A stretch of DNA of 64,000 nucleotides from Amycolatopsis keratiniphila subsp. keratiniphila (GTDB lineage Bacteria > Actinomycetota > Actinomycetes > Mycobacteriales > Pseudonocardiaceae): assembly GCF_001620365.2 (NCBI RefSeq), contig NZ_LQMT02000014.1:33478-97477 (forward strand), given 5' to 3'. Numbering within the stretch: position 1 is the first letter of the stretch; every line of letters begins with the position of its first letter. Both the position numbers and the translations under genes were made by a program. The notes beneath the pieces were generated by a model, which did not search any database, was not told where the DNA came from, and saw nothing but the letters and a program-made list of their open reading frames with translations. This document shows, in pieces, positions 34,915-42,443 of the stretch.

Positions 34915-35738
34915 GCCCGTTCCGCGCCACGCCGCCGATCACGACGGACTGGGAGCATTTCGAGTTCGCCGTGGACGACGGCGTTGCCACGGTCACCTTG
35001 AACCGCCCCGACAAACTGAACGCGCTCACCTTCGACAGCTACGCCGACCTGCGTGACCTGCTGGCCGAACTGCCGCATCGGGGCGACGTCCGGGTGCTGA
35101 TCATCACCGGGCAGGGGCGGGGTTTCTGCTCCGGCGGCGACGTCGAAGAGATCATCGGCGAGCTGCAGAAGATGGAGTCCGCGGAACTGCTGGAGTTCAC
35201 GCGGATGACCGGCGCGGTGGTGAAGGCTCTGCGGGAATGCCCCATCCCGGTGATCGCCGCGGTGAACGGTGTCGCCGCGGGCGCGGGCTCGGTGATCGCG
35301 CTGGCGAGCGACTTCCGGCTGCTCGCGTCGTCGGCGAAGTTCGCCTTCCTGTTCACGAAGGTCGGCCTGGCCGGCGCGGACATGGGCTCGGCGTACCTGC
35401 TGCCACGCCTGGTCGGGCTGGGCCGGGCGACGGAACTGCTGATGCTGGGCGACAAGATCGACGCCACCCGGGCCGAGGCCATCGGACTGGCTTCTCAGGT
35501 CGTTCCCGACTCCGACTTGGCCACTGCCGCCTCTGCTTTGGCGCGGCGTTTGGCCGACGGGCCGGCTTTGGCGTACAGCACGACGAAGGTGCTGCTGACG
35601 CGTGAGCTCGACATGGATTTGGGGAGTTCCATCGAGCTGGAGGCGATCACGCAGGCTTTGCTTATGACGGCGAAGGATCACGGGGAGTTCTATGCGGCCT
35701 GGACGGCTGGGCGTTCGCCTCAGTGGACCGGTCGGTGA
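34911..35738 (+). CDS. Enoyl-CoA hydratase/isomerase family protein
   Basis: A 275-residue crotonase. Oxyanion hole residues lie in LNRPDKLNALT and GRGFCSGGDVEEI, and the second in VNGVAAGAGSVIALASDFRL (about residue 110). The active-site segment FTKVGLAGADMGSAYLLPRLVG has an Asp at the position of a catalytic Glu or Asp in many hydratases. It overlaps the SDR gene by 4 bases and ends the operon. The set of ligase, SDR and hydratase suggests ring cleavage followed by beta-oxidation. Confidence 0.9.
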   Translation: MSPFRATPPITTDWEHFEFAVDDGVATVTLNRPDKLNALTFDSYADLRDLLAELPHRGDVRVLIITGQGRGFCSGGDVEEIIGELQKMESAELLEFTRMTGAVVKALRECPIPVIAAVNGVAAGAGSVIALASDFRLLASSAKFAFLFTKVGLAGADMGSAYLLPRLVGLGRATELLMLGDKIDATRAEAIGLASQVVPDSDLATAASALARRLADGPALAYSTTKVLLTRELDMDLGSSIELEAITQALLMTAKDHGEFYAAWTAGRSPQWTGR

Positions 35739-35791
35739 GCTCTTTCGCTGACCGTCGCTCTGTCGGGCGTCGGCCTTTCGGGCGATGCACT

Positions 35792-35830
35792 GTGTGGATT
35801 TTGGGGCGTTGGATGACCAGAAATCCACAC
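35792..35830. terminator. Palindrome in a convergent gap
   Basis: GTGTGGATTT (35792-35801) and AAATCCACAC (35821-35830), perfect 10-bp arms, 19-base loop. It follows the hydratase gene and faces the convergent DUF222/HNH gene. It resembles other palindromes of the window in position, not in core sequence. Confidence 0.6.
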
Positions 35831-35850
35831 GGTCACCGGCGCTGGGCATG

Positions 35851-35891
35851 CCGAGGGGCCCGTCGCCTGGGCTGGCTGGCGGGCTCCTCGG
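35851..35891 (-). terminator. Hairpin after the DUF222/HNH gene
   Basis: CCGAGGGGCCCGTCGCC (35851-35867) pairs, with two mismatches, with GGCGGGCTCCTCGG (35878-35891). It is just 3 bases beyond the stop of the HNH gene on the minus strand. Confidence 0.5.
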
Positions 35892-35894
35892 GGT

Positions 35895-37166
35895 TCAGAC
35901 GTGATGAAGCGTGTTACGCCGGGGATGTCGGAGCGGATCCCGGTATTGAGGTGGGATGAACTCCGGTAACCCATCGGCCGCCATGCGTACTTCCCAGTCA
36001 CCGTGGTGGATCAACCGGTGATGAAAACCGCAGAGCAGCACCAAGTTCCGGAGATCGGTCGGTCCGCCGTCGGCCCAGTGCTCGATATGATGAGCGTGGC
36101 AGTTCTTGGGCTTCCGATGACATCCTGGGAAGGCACAGCCCCCGTCGCGGATGTTCAACGCTCGGCGTTGGCCGGGCGTGACGAATCTTCGCAGGCGCCC
36201 CATATCCAGCGGCTCACCCGAAGCACCCATCACGACCGGCAACATCAAGCAGTCGCAGGCCGCCAGCCGAGCTTCCCGCGCGGTCATCGTCCCGACAAAG
36301 TCCAGGCACGCGGTCCCGAGACCGGACTTCAACTCCTCCAGCCCGATCGTGACGTGCACCAAGGTCCGGTAGCCGCTGGTTCCCGGCTGATCCGGGCAGG
36401 CGATCGCCAGATCGAGGAGCTCGGCCCAGGCGTCGCCCATGCGTTCGCACTTCATCCGCAGATCCGCCTGACCGAACTCGTCGACCGGGCGTGGCTGGGC
36501 GTGTGCTTCCAGCGCGGCCGCTGTCCGGGCGCCGGTCTCGTCGTCGAGGAGGCCGGTGAGCTTCCAGAAGCCGTCCTTGCGGCGTTCCAGGGTGATCTCG
36601 CGACGTGGTTCTTTGGGCTCGGGATCCTTCGGCTCGTTGCCGTCGGGGTTGAGCCAACCCAGCAGTTTCGCTTCGGCTTCGGTGAGCTGGCGGGGTCCGG
36701 CGTGTGGGGCGAGGTTCGCGAGGATCTTCTCCGCAGTCTCCCGATCCTCAGCGGAGGTGTCGACCGGGAGCCGCTTCAAGATCTCCAGGATCTGATCGAT
36801 CCGCTCATCCCCGACCAACCCCTGAGCAGCGACAGCGGCAGTGCAGGGAGCGACAGGCGGAACCTCCGTGCCATCCAGAGCACGGGTGGGATTCAGCGCA
36901 AGAGCCCGCTTCACCACCGCGCCCGCCTCGCCGCGCGACAACCCGGCGATCTCCGCGAACCAGCTGGCCGTGCTGCCGTGCCCGTATAAGTCTTTCGCGC
37001 CCCGATTCTCGATCTCCGCCAGAAACTGCCCCAACCCGGTAGTGGCCATGCGAATCACCTGCAAGAACTGCTGCACGCCATGCGCGAGCTCCAGCTTGCC
37101 GGCGCGCCACAGCTCCTGCGGCAGTTCGGGGAGGAAGGTCTCGGACACTTCTCCATAATACCGCAA
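35895..37166 (-). CDS. DUF222 / HNH endonuclease (13E12 repeat family)
   Basis: A 423-residue protein: DUF222 helical region (about residues 20-300), then an HNH nuclease domain, ALNIRDGGCAFPGCHRK ... CHAHHIEHWADGGPT ... LLCGFHHRLIH, with both CxxC zinc ligands and the HH pair intact. Members are common, multicopy and LexA-controlled in mycobacteria. The function is unsettled; DNA cleavage during the SOS response is plausible. I chose TTG 37166 rather than ATG 37223 because the SOS box lies between them. The 5' third is repeated at 1-349, where the other copy is broken. Confidence 0.88.
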   Translation of the reverse strand: MRYYGEVSETFLPELPQELWRAGKLELAHGVQQFLQVIRMATTGLGQFLAEIENRGAKDLYGHGSTASWFAEIAGLSRGEAGAVVKRALALNPTRALDGTEVPPVAPCTAAVAAQGLVGDERIDQILEILKRLPVDTSAEDRETAEKILANLAPHAGPRQLTEAEAKLLGWLNPDGNEPKDPEPKEPRREITLERRKDGFWKLTGLLDDETGARTAAALEAHAQPRPVDEFGQADLRMKCERMGDAWAELLDLAIACPDQPGTSGYRTLVHVTIGLEELKSGLGTACLDFVGTMTAREARLAACDCLMLPVVMGASGEPLDMGRLRRFVTPGQRRALNIRDGGCAFPGCHRKPKNCHAHHIEHWADGGPTDLRNLVLLCGFHHRLIHHGDWEVRMAADGLPEFIPPQYRDPLRHPRRNTLHHV

Positions 37167-37192
37167 ATCCGTCGAACATGTGTTCGTAATTT
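36832..37192. repeat. Long direct repeat, copy 2 (partner at 1-349)
   Basis: Same orientation as the first copy, with 11 extra bases near the middle that keep the reading frame open. It covers the 5' end of the DUF222 gene, its start and SOS box. The matching sequence ends shortly upstream of the SOS box. Confidence 0.8.
37172..37187 (-). promoter_or_regulatory. SOS box (LexA site) of the DUF222/HNH gene
   Basis: TCGAACATGTGTTCGT matches TCGAAC-N4-GTTCGA except at the last base. It lies 5 bases before the TTG start on the minus strand, so a bound LexA would cover the promoter. The copy at 330-345 is identical but for one centre base. Confidence 0.85.
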
Positions 37193-37268
37193 TCAGCAAC
37201 AAGCCAACTCGCACCGACAACACTGACGGGTGAAACAGTCACCAACGTCGAATCACCCTGAGCGACTA

Positions 37269-37316
37269 GCATTTAGCCGACTAAATGCCCCACACCGCAA
37301 TTAGTCGACTGAATGC
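37269..37316. terminator. Two tandem small palindromes
   Basis: GCATTTAGCCGACTAAATGC (37269-37288) is a palindrome with 8-bp arms. It is followed by a related one, GCAATTAGTCGACTGAATGC (37297-37316). The second overlaps the last codons of the WYL gene. They lie after that minus-strand gene and upstream of the SOS box, so they probably terminate it. Confidence 0.55.
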
Positions 37317-38260
37317 GGAGCCAAAGAACCGGCCGCACTCAGCAACCGATCGGCCAGAACCCGGCACCGCTCCCCCAATTCCACCGGCTCGATCACCTCG
37401 AACGCATGCCCCAGCACCACCACGTGCATCAGCAGGAAATCGAGATCCCCGGCCCCGCTCAAAACCTCGCACCGCGACCGGCCCCGTTCCCGCACCACCG
37501 CGGCCGACGCCGGGATCTGTGAACGCACGACCGGAGCGGGCGCGTGCACCAAAAACCGGGCCTGGTGCCGGTAGACGCGGCTGGCGATGTTCTCCTGCAC
37601 GTACGCCGCCGCGTCCGGCGCCTCGCGCGGGCGGAAACGCCACGACCGCGCGGAAACCTCGGTCATCTTGTCGACGCGGAAGGTGCGCCAGTCGTCGCGG
37701 TCGAGGTCGTAGGCGAGCAGGTACCAGCGCCGTCCCGAGGCCACCAAACGATACGGCTCAACCCGCCGCGAAGCAGAGCCCGACGACGGATACCCGAAAG
37801 ACGCTTCGACCTCGTCGCGGCAAGCGCGGGCCAGGGTCATCAGCACGTCGGGATCGATCGGCGCGCGGCTTCCGTCGAAGGCCACCACCGAGCCGGACAG
37901 CGCGCTCACCTCGTGCCGCAGTCTGGTCGGGAGCACCCGGTCGAGTTTCGTCAGAGCCCGCAGCGCGGCTTCCCCGCTGCCCGCGCCGGCGAGCAGCGAG
38001 ACCGCGGTGGCGATCGCCTCCTCGTCGTCCAGCAGCAACGGCGGCATGTCGTGGCCGGGCCCGAGCTGATAGCCCCCGCCGACCCCGTTGCTCGCCTGCA
38101 CCGGGTAACCGAGCGCGCGCAGCCGCTCGACGTCACGGCGGATCGTGCGCGGCGTGACCCCGAGCCGCTCCCCCAGCTCCGGGCCGGTCCACACGGCACG
38201 CTGCTGCAACAGCCCGAGCAGGGTGAGCACCCGCTCGGTCGTCCCCCGCTCGTCCTCCAT
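37301..38260 (-). CDS. WYL-domain transcriptional regulator
   Basis: A 319-residue regulator of the same YafY type as the gene at 2551-3504: HTH TGPELGERLGVTPRTIRRDV (about residues 25-45), the GGGYQLGPG wing, PLLLDDEEAIA, and the WYL domain with RRWYLLAYDLDRDDWRTFRVD near residue 195. The ATG at 38260 is used; 38269 is an alternative. It is divergent from the VOC gene with an 8-bp inverted repeat between, so it likely regulates that gene. Confidence 0.9.
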   Translation of the reverse strand: MEDERGTTERVLTLLGLLQQRAVWTGPELGERLGVTPRTIRRDVERLRALGYPVQASNGVGGGYQLGPGHDMPPLLLDDEEAIATAVSLLAGAGSGEAALRALTKLDRVLPTRLRHEVSALSGSVVAFDGSRAPIDPDVLMTLARACRDEVEASFGYPSSGSASRRVEPYRLVASGRRWYLLAYDLDRDDWRTFRVDKMTEVSARSWRFRPREAPDAAAYVQENIASRVYRHQARFLVHAPAPVVRSQIPASAAVVRERGRSRCEVLSGAGDLDFLLMHVVVLGHAFEVIEPVELGERCRVLADRLLSAAGSLAPHSVD

Positions 38261-38280
38261 GTCACCCACTCTGCCAGAGA

Positions 38281-38303
38281 TAGCGGACCGATCCTGTCCG
38301 CTA
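38281..38303. promoter_or_regulatory. Operator of the WYL / VOC pair
   Basis: TAGCGGAC (38281-38288) and GTCCGCTA (38296-38303) are perfect 8-bp inverted arms with a 7-base spacer, in the 62-base divergent gap. This is the clearest candidate site for the WYL regulator. Confidence 0.65.
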
Positions 38304-38322
38304 GGCGTGTCACAGTGATCCC

Positions 38323-38793
38323 ATGAACCGCAAGAGCCGCGAATTCCAGGTCAGCTTCGACGCCCTCGACCCGAAAGCCCTGTCCACCTTCTGGCGCGAC
38401 GCGCTGGGCTACGTCCACCCCGGCCCGCCCGGGGTCGAAGTGCCCGAGGGCACCGACCCGCTGGACGCGTGGGACGAGTTCCTCGAGCGGGTCGGCGTGC
38501 CCGTGGATCAGCGCAACAGCCGCTCGGCCCTCGAAGACCCGGCGGGCGAAGGGCCGAGGATCTTCTTCCAGCAGGTCCCGGAGGACAAGATCGCGAAGAA
38601 CCGCGTCCACCTCGACATCCGCGCCGCTCCCGGGCTGCAGGGAGACGAGCGCATGGCGGCGCTCGAAGCCGAATGCGACCGTCTCGTCGCCCTGGGCGCG
38701 ACGCGAGTGAAGCGCTTCGAGCCCGAGCAGCCGTTGAGCCTCGGCTTCATCGTGATGAACGACCCGGAGGGCAACGAGTTCTGCCTAGACTGA
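38323..38793 (+). CDS. VOC (glyoxalase-like) family protein
   Basis: A 156-residue vicinal-oxygen-chelate fold protein (glyoxalase_6 type). FQVSFDALDPKALSTFWRDALGY at the N-terminus, NRVHLDIRA in the middle and MNDPEGNEFCLD at the end are hallmarks of the family. Metal ligands are probably the His of VHLDI and the Glu of NEFCL. No substrate can be named; relatives include resistance and detoxification proteins. It overlaps the lactonase gene by 9 bases on the opposite strand. Confidence 0.88.
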   Translation: MNRKSREFQVSFDALDPKALSTFWRDALGYVHPGPPGVEVPEGTDPLDAWDEFLERVGVPVDQRNSRSALEDPAGEGPRIFFQQVPEDKIAKNRVHLDIRAAPGLQGDERMAALEAECDRLVALGATRVKRFEPEQPLSLGFIVMNDPEGNEFCLD

Positions 38794-39702
38794 CGTCACC
38801 GCGATCGCGTTGTCCTCCAGGGAGCCGAAGTAGAGGGTCCCGGCCCGCTCGCGGACGCCGACGAGCACGTGGAACCCGTCGATCTCCCCGCGCAGTTCGT
38901 GGACGAGCTTCCCGTCCGGAGTCACGCCCCGCACCCCGCATTCCCGCGCGGGTGCGGGCTGCAGGGCCGTCGGCAGCGCCCGGACCCCGGCCCGCAGCGG
39001 CGCGGGGAGCTTCTGCACCAAGGAAAGCGCGGGGACCTTCGGGCTGGCCACGGTGATCCAGATCAGCCCGTCGCTGCCGGTCGAGATGTTGTCGGGATAA
39101 CCCCACAGATCGTCGACGAGGTAGTCCCGCGTGCCCGCCTTGTCGCCCGTGAGCCACACGCGCGCGACCCGGTAGGCGCCGGTCTCCGCGACGGCCACAT
39201 AGGACTCGTCGGGCGGCAGCGCGACGCCGTTGGCGAACTGGAAACCGTCCGCGAGCTGCTCGATCTTCCCGTCCGGAGTGCGGCGCAGGAGCCGGCCGCC
39301 GCCGGTCTGCTCGATCAGATCGTCGCGCCATTTCTCGATGCCGAAGCGGCGCGACGAGTCGGTGAAGTACACCGTGCCGTCGGAGGCGACGGCGGCGTTG
39401 TTGCAGAACACGAAGTCGAGCCCCACCGCCGAAGTCGCCAGCGTGGTGACCGGGCCGCCCGCGAGGGGCATGGTGAGCAGACCGGCCTTGGCGTCGCAGA
39501 TCAGGAGGTCTTCGCCGTAGAACTCCAGACCCAGCGGACGGCCGCCGGTGTCGCCGAGGACGTCGATCCGCTTGCCGTCCGGCGTGACGCGCAGGATCCG
39601 CCCGTCGTCCACGCCGGTGTAGATCCGCCCCTGGTCGTCGACCACGACGTCCTCGGGACCGTGCCCGTTGACCGGGATGACCGTGACCTCGCCGAACGCC
39701 AT
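38785..39702 (-). CDS. SMP-30/gluconolactonase/LRE family protein
   Basis: A 305-residue six-bladed beta-propeller of the SMP-30 / strictosidine-synthase-like group. Blade motifs: GPEDVVVDDQGRIYTGVDDG (residues 14-33), FCNNAAVASDGTVYFTDSS, FANGVALPPDESYVAVAET and GYPDNISTGSDGLIWIT; the Asn and Asp at these places bind calcium. It may hydrolyse a lactone or ester. ATG 39702 is preferred; the frame extends upstream to 40197 only because the palindromic element and the neighbouring gene lack stops in that frame. Confidence 0.88.
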   Translation of the reverse strand: MAFGEVTVIPVNGHGPEDVVVDDQGRIYTGVDDGRILRVTPDGKRIDVLGDTGGRPLGLEFYGEDLLICDAKAGLLTMPLAGGPVTTLATSAVGLDFVFCNNAAVASDGTVYFTDSSRRFGIEKWRDDLIEQTGGGRLLRRTPDGKIEQLADGFQFANGVALPPDESYVAVAETGAYRVARVWLTGDKAGTRDYLVDDLWGYPDNISTGSDGLIWITVASPKVPALSLVQKLPAPLRAGVRALPTALQPAPARECGVRGVTPDGKLVHELRGEIDGFHVLVGVRERAGTLYFGSLEDNAIAVTSV

Positions 39703-39712
39703 CGCGTGTCTC

Positions 39713-39879
39713 CTAGTGTCGCGCACCGGAATGCGGTGCATGAGTCGGTGGATCCAGGTTTCCGCTGGCGGTGTTGCCGGTTCGTCCTCGTACCGGGTTG
39801 TACTCGGGCGGACCGGCAATGCCGCCAGCGGGAAGCTGGGCCGCCGAATCGTGTGCCGCATTCCGGTGCGCGACACTAG
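39713..39879. mobile_element. MITE-like nested inverted repeat
   Basis: The 167-bp segment is bounded by perfect 24-bp inverted repeats (39713-39736 and 39856-39879) that start CTAGTGTCGCGCACCGGAAT. Inside is a second, imperfect inverted repeat of about 32 bp (39756-39787 / 39806-39837) with the core CCGCTGGCGG / CCGCCAGC. It has no coding capacity and can fold into one long hairpin. It fills the gap between two minus-strand genes and supplies the stop codon (TAG) of the phosphatase. A non-autonomous transposable element is the likeliest reading; a structured regulatory element is an alternative. Confidence 0.6.
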
Positions 39880-40532
39880 CGATAAGTGAGCAATTGGGCG
39901 GCTTCCGCCTCGAAATGCGGATGTTCGTTGAACGACAACAGGGTCACCCCGCCGCGGCCGGACACCAGTTTGGTGATGCCCGCGTTCACGGTGACCCGGT
40001 TCAGCTTCAGCAGCCCCGCCTCCGGCGTGCCCATGAGCGCGCCGCAGACCGTCGCGATCACCCCGCCGGAGCTGAAGACGACGGCGTGCTCGCCCTTGCC
40101 CAGCGAAGCCACGACATCGGCCAGCGCGCCCTTGACCCGCTCCAGGAACCGAGGCCAGGTCTCGGCACACGGACTCGAATCCCCCGCCGACACCCACGCG
40201 TTCAGGGCACCGTCCAATGCGGCCTGATACGCCCGCGAGTCGGTCTGCTGGACACCGGCGGCGTGGTACTTCGCGATGTCGACGTGGTCGTATTCGTTCC
40301 AGCGTTCGTCCTCGACGACGGCGATCCCGGAGCCGAGCACCTTCAGCGCCGTCGCGGCCGTGTCCCGTTGGCGGGCAAGGGAACCCGCTCGCGCCTGGGT
40401 GAACTCGACGCCGCGCCGGAGCAGTTCCTCACCGACCACAGTGGACTGTTCGAAGCCACGCGGCGAGAGCTGGTCGTAGTTCTCCGCGCCGAACGACGCC
40501 TGCCCGTGCCGGACCAGGTAGATCGCGCCCAT
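39876..40532 (-). CDS. Histidine phosphatase (phosphoglycerate-mutase-like)
   Basis: A 218-residue histidine phosphatase. The phosphohistidine motif is YLVRHGQAS (residues 6-14), with further active-site residues in ARAGSLARQRDTA and VVFSSGGVIA near residue 153, where GG replaces the usual GH. That second His is therefore not at the expected place. ATG 40532 overlaps the stop of the phosphotransferase gene (TGATG). The stop codon comes from the end of the inverted-repeat element. Third gene of an SDR / phosphotransferase / phosphatase operon. Confidence 0.85.
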   Translation of the reverse strand: MGAIYLVRHGQASFGAENYDQLSPRGFEQSTVVGEELLRRGVEFTQARAGSLARQRDTAATALKVLGSGIAVVEDERWNEYDHVDIAKYHAAGVQQTDSRAYQAALDGALNAWVSAGDSSPCAETWPRFLERVKGALADVVASLGKGEHAVVFSSGGVIATVCGALMGTPEAGLLKLNRVTVNAGITKLVSGRGGVTLLSFNEHPHFEAEAAQLLTYR

Positions 40533-41593
40533 CACGCGTGTCCTTTCGCGATGATCCGGCGGCAGCGGCCGTCGAGGTAGCCGACGAACTGCCAGAGATC
40601 CTTCAGCGCCGGATTGGTCGTCTGCCCCGCGTGGTAGCGGTAGTAGATCTGCTGGATCACCACCGCGAGCCGGAACAGGCCGTACACCTCGTAAAACGTC
40701 CAGTCGCCGATTTCGAGGCCGGACCGCTCCGCGTACCGTCGCACGAATTCCTCGCGCGTGTACATCCCCGGCAGGTGCGTCGGCTGGCGACGGCTGAGCT
40801 TCATGACGTCGTCATCGTCGTCCTGCACCCAGTACGCCAGGGTGCTGCCCAGTTCCATCAGCGGATCGCCGAGGGTGGCCATCTCCCAGTCGAGCACGCC
40901 GACGATGTCGAGATCGTCGTCGAGCACCAGGTTGTCGAGGCGGTAGTCGTTGTGGATCAGGCAGATCTTCACCTCGGACGGCTGATTGTCCTTCAGCCAC
41001 GCCATCACTTCGGCGCAGTCCGGGACGTTCTCCGTGCGTGCCTTGAGGAACCGCTCCGACCAGCCGCGCACCTGGCGCTCGACGTAACCGGCGCCCTTGC
41101 CGAGGTCGGCCAGCCCGGCTGCCTCGACGTCGACGGCGTGCAGCTCGACCAGCCGGTCGACGACCTTGCCGCACAGTTCGCGCGCACTCTCGGGCGACAG
41201 GTCGAAACCGGCGGGCAGATCTCCGCGCAGGATCAGGCCTTCGAGCCGCTCCATCACGTAGAAGTCGCCGCCGAGCACGGTTTCGTCGTCGCAGAAGGCG
41301 AGAACCTCCGGCACGTAAGGGAAGACAGGCCGCAACGCCTGCTGGACCCGGAACTCGCGACGCATGTCGTGCGCGGACGCGGCCTTGTGCCCCAGCGGCG
41401 GGCGCCGCAGGATCAGCTCGCGATCCGGATAGGTCAGCAGGTACGTGAGGTTCGAGGCGCCGCCGGGGAACTGGCGGACCCCGGGCGGCGCATCGCCGAG
41501 CCCGGGCACCCGCGCGACCAGCCAGGCGTGCACCGCGGCCGGGTCGAACGAGTCCTCTCCGCGTACCTCGACGGTCTTGTCCGTGACGGTCAT
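40532..41593 (-). CDS. Phosphotransferase family protein (APH-like, ACAD10/FadE36 type)
   Basis: A 353-residue aminoglycoside-phosphotransferase-fold kinase: GGASNLTYLLTYPDRELILRRPP (N-lobe), catalytic loop IHNDYRLDNLVLDDD and metal-binding GVLDWEMATLGDPL near residue 215. Such proteins resemble the kinase part of ACAD10 and mycobacterial FadE36, which phosphorylate 4-hydroxyacyl-CoA or related molecules. ATG 41593 overlaps the SDR stop (ATGA). The operon context (SDR, kinase, phosphatase) suggests lipid or hydroxy-acid catabolism. Confidence 0.87.
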   Translation of the reverse strand: MTVTDKTVEVRGEDSFDPAAVHAWLVARVPGLGDAPPGVRQFPGGASNLTYLLTYPDRELILRRPPLGHKAASAHDMRREFRVQQALRPVFPYVPEVLAFCDDETVLGGDFYVMERLEGLILRGDLPAGFDLSPESARELCGKVVDRLVELHAVDVEAAGLADLGKGAGYVERQVRGWSERFLKARTENVPDCAEVMAWLKDNQPSEVKICLIHNDYRLDNLVLDDDLDIVGVLDWEMATLGDPLMELGSTLAYWVQDDDDDVMKLSRRQPTHLPGMYTREEFVRRYAERSGLEIGDWTFYEVYGLFRLAVVIQQIYYRYHAGQTTNPALKDLWQFVGYLDGRCRRIIAKGHA

Positions 41594-42342
41594 CCGAACT
41601 TCTTCAGCAAGGGAGCCGGGACGAACGGGAAGAGCTTCGAGAGCACGCTCCACGGCCACGTCGGCACGAACGCCTTCGCCGTCTCGGATTCGATCGCCTT
41701 CACCAGCGCCTGCGCGCCCGGCTCCGCCCTGACCGCGCCCGGAAGCTTCGAGATGTCTTCGTTCATCTCCGATTCGATGAACCCGGGATGCAGCGTGGTG
41801 ACCTTGATCGGCGTCTTCAGCAGCTCGATCCGGGTGCCCTCGGAGAACGACGAGATTCCCGCCTTGGAGGCGGCGTACGCGGTGGCGTTGCCGGGTACGC
41901 CACGAAGAGCGAGGAAGGAGGACACGACCACCAGGTGGCCGTTCTTCTGCTTGCGGAAGATGCCGACCGCTGCCTCGATCTGGGCCGCCGCGGCGAGGAA
42001 GTTCGTCTGGAGGGTCTCGCGGTTCGCGTCGAAGCGGCCGGTGCCGATCCGCTGTCCCTTGCCGAGCCCCGCGTTCACGATCACGCGATCGAGGGAGCCG
42101 AGTTCCTCGCGGAACTCCTCGAAGACGGCGAAGACCTGGTCGTGGTCGTTCACGTCGAGCTTCCGGGTGACCACGGTGATGCCGGGGTACGCCTTCTTGA
42201 GCTCCGCGGCGAGGGTTTCGAGCCGGTCGACCCGGCGGGCGGCCAGTGCCAGATTGCGGCCTCTCGCGGCGTACTGCCTGGCCATTCCTTCGCCGAGTCC
42301 GGAGCTCGCCCCGGTGATCAGGATGTTCTTCCGCAGCACCAT
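41590..42342 (-). CDS. Short-chain dehydrogenase/reductase
   Basis: A 250-residue classical SDR: ITGASSGLGEGMA (residues 7-19), IVNAGLGKG, catalytic VVSSFLALRG and YAASKAGISS, then LHPGFIESEM. Near-identical arrangements, SDR then phosphotransferase then phosphatase, are familiar from mycobacteria. ATG 42342 starts the gene; the longer frame to 42390 reads through a terminator hairpin. First gene of the operon. Confidence 0.88.
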   Translation of the reverse strand: MVLRKNILITGASSGLGEGMARQYAARGRNLALAARRVDRLETLAAELKKAYPGITVVTRKLDVNDHDQVFAVFEEFREELGSLDRVIVNAGLGKGQRIGTGRFDANRETLQTNFLAAAAQIEAAVGIFRKQKNGHLVVVSSFLALRGVPGNATAYAASKAGISSFSEGTRIELLKTPIKVTTLHPGFIESEMNEDISKLPGAVRAEPGAQALVKAIESETAKAFVPTWPWSVLSKLFPFVPAPLLKKFG

Positions 42343-42392
42343 GGGCAGGAGCTTACCCGTTGGTAACAAGTCTGGGATCCCCTTGGACACGG

Positions 42393-42429
42393 GGCTGCCC
42401 CCGGCGCCTGGAGTTCGCCGGGGGCAGCC
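42393..42429 (-). terminator. Strong hairpin terminator of the protease gene
   Basis: GGCTGCCCCCGGCG (42393-42406) and CGCCGGGGGCAGCC (42416-42429): 14 perfect base pairs, 9-base loop, starting 15 bases after the stop of the protease gene on the minus strand. Confidence 0.8.
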
Positions 42430-42443
42430 TGTCCGCGAGGGCC

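Noticed and set aside
39703-40197. N-terminal extension of the SMP-30 gene to 40197
   Set aside because: The extra residues come from the inverted-repeat element and the antisense of the phosphatase gene; ATG 39702 begins the conserved protein.
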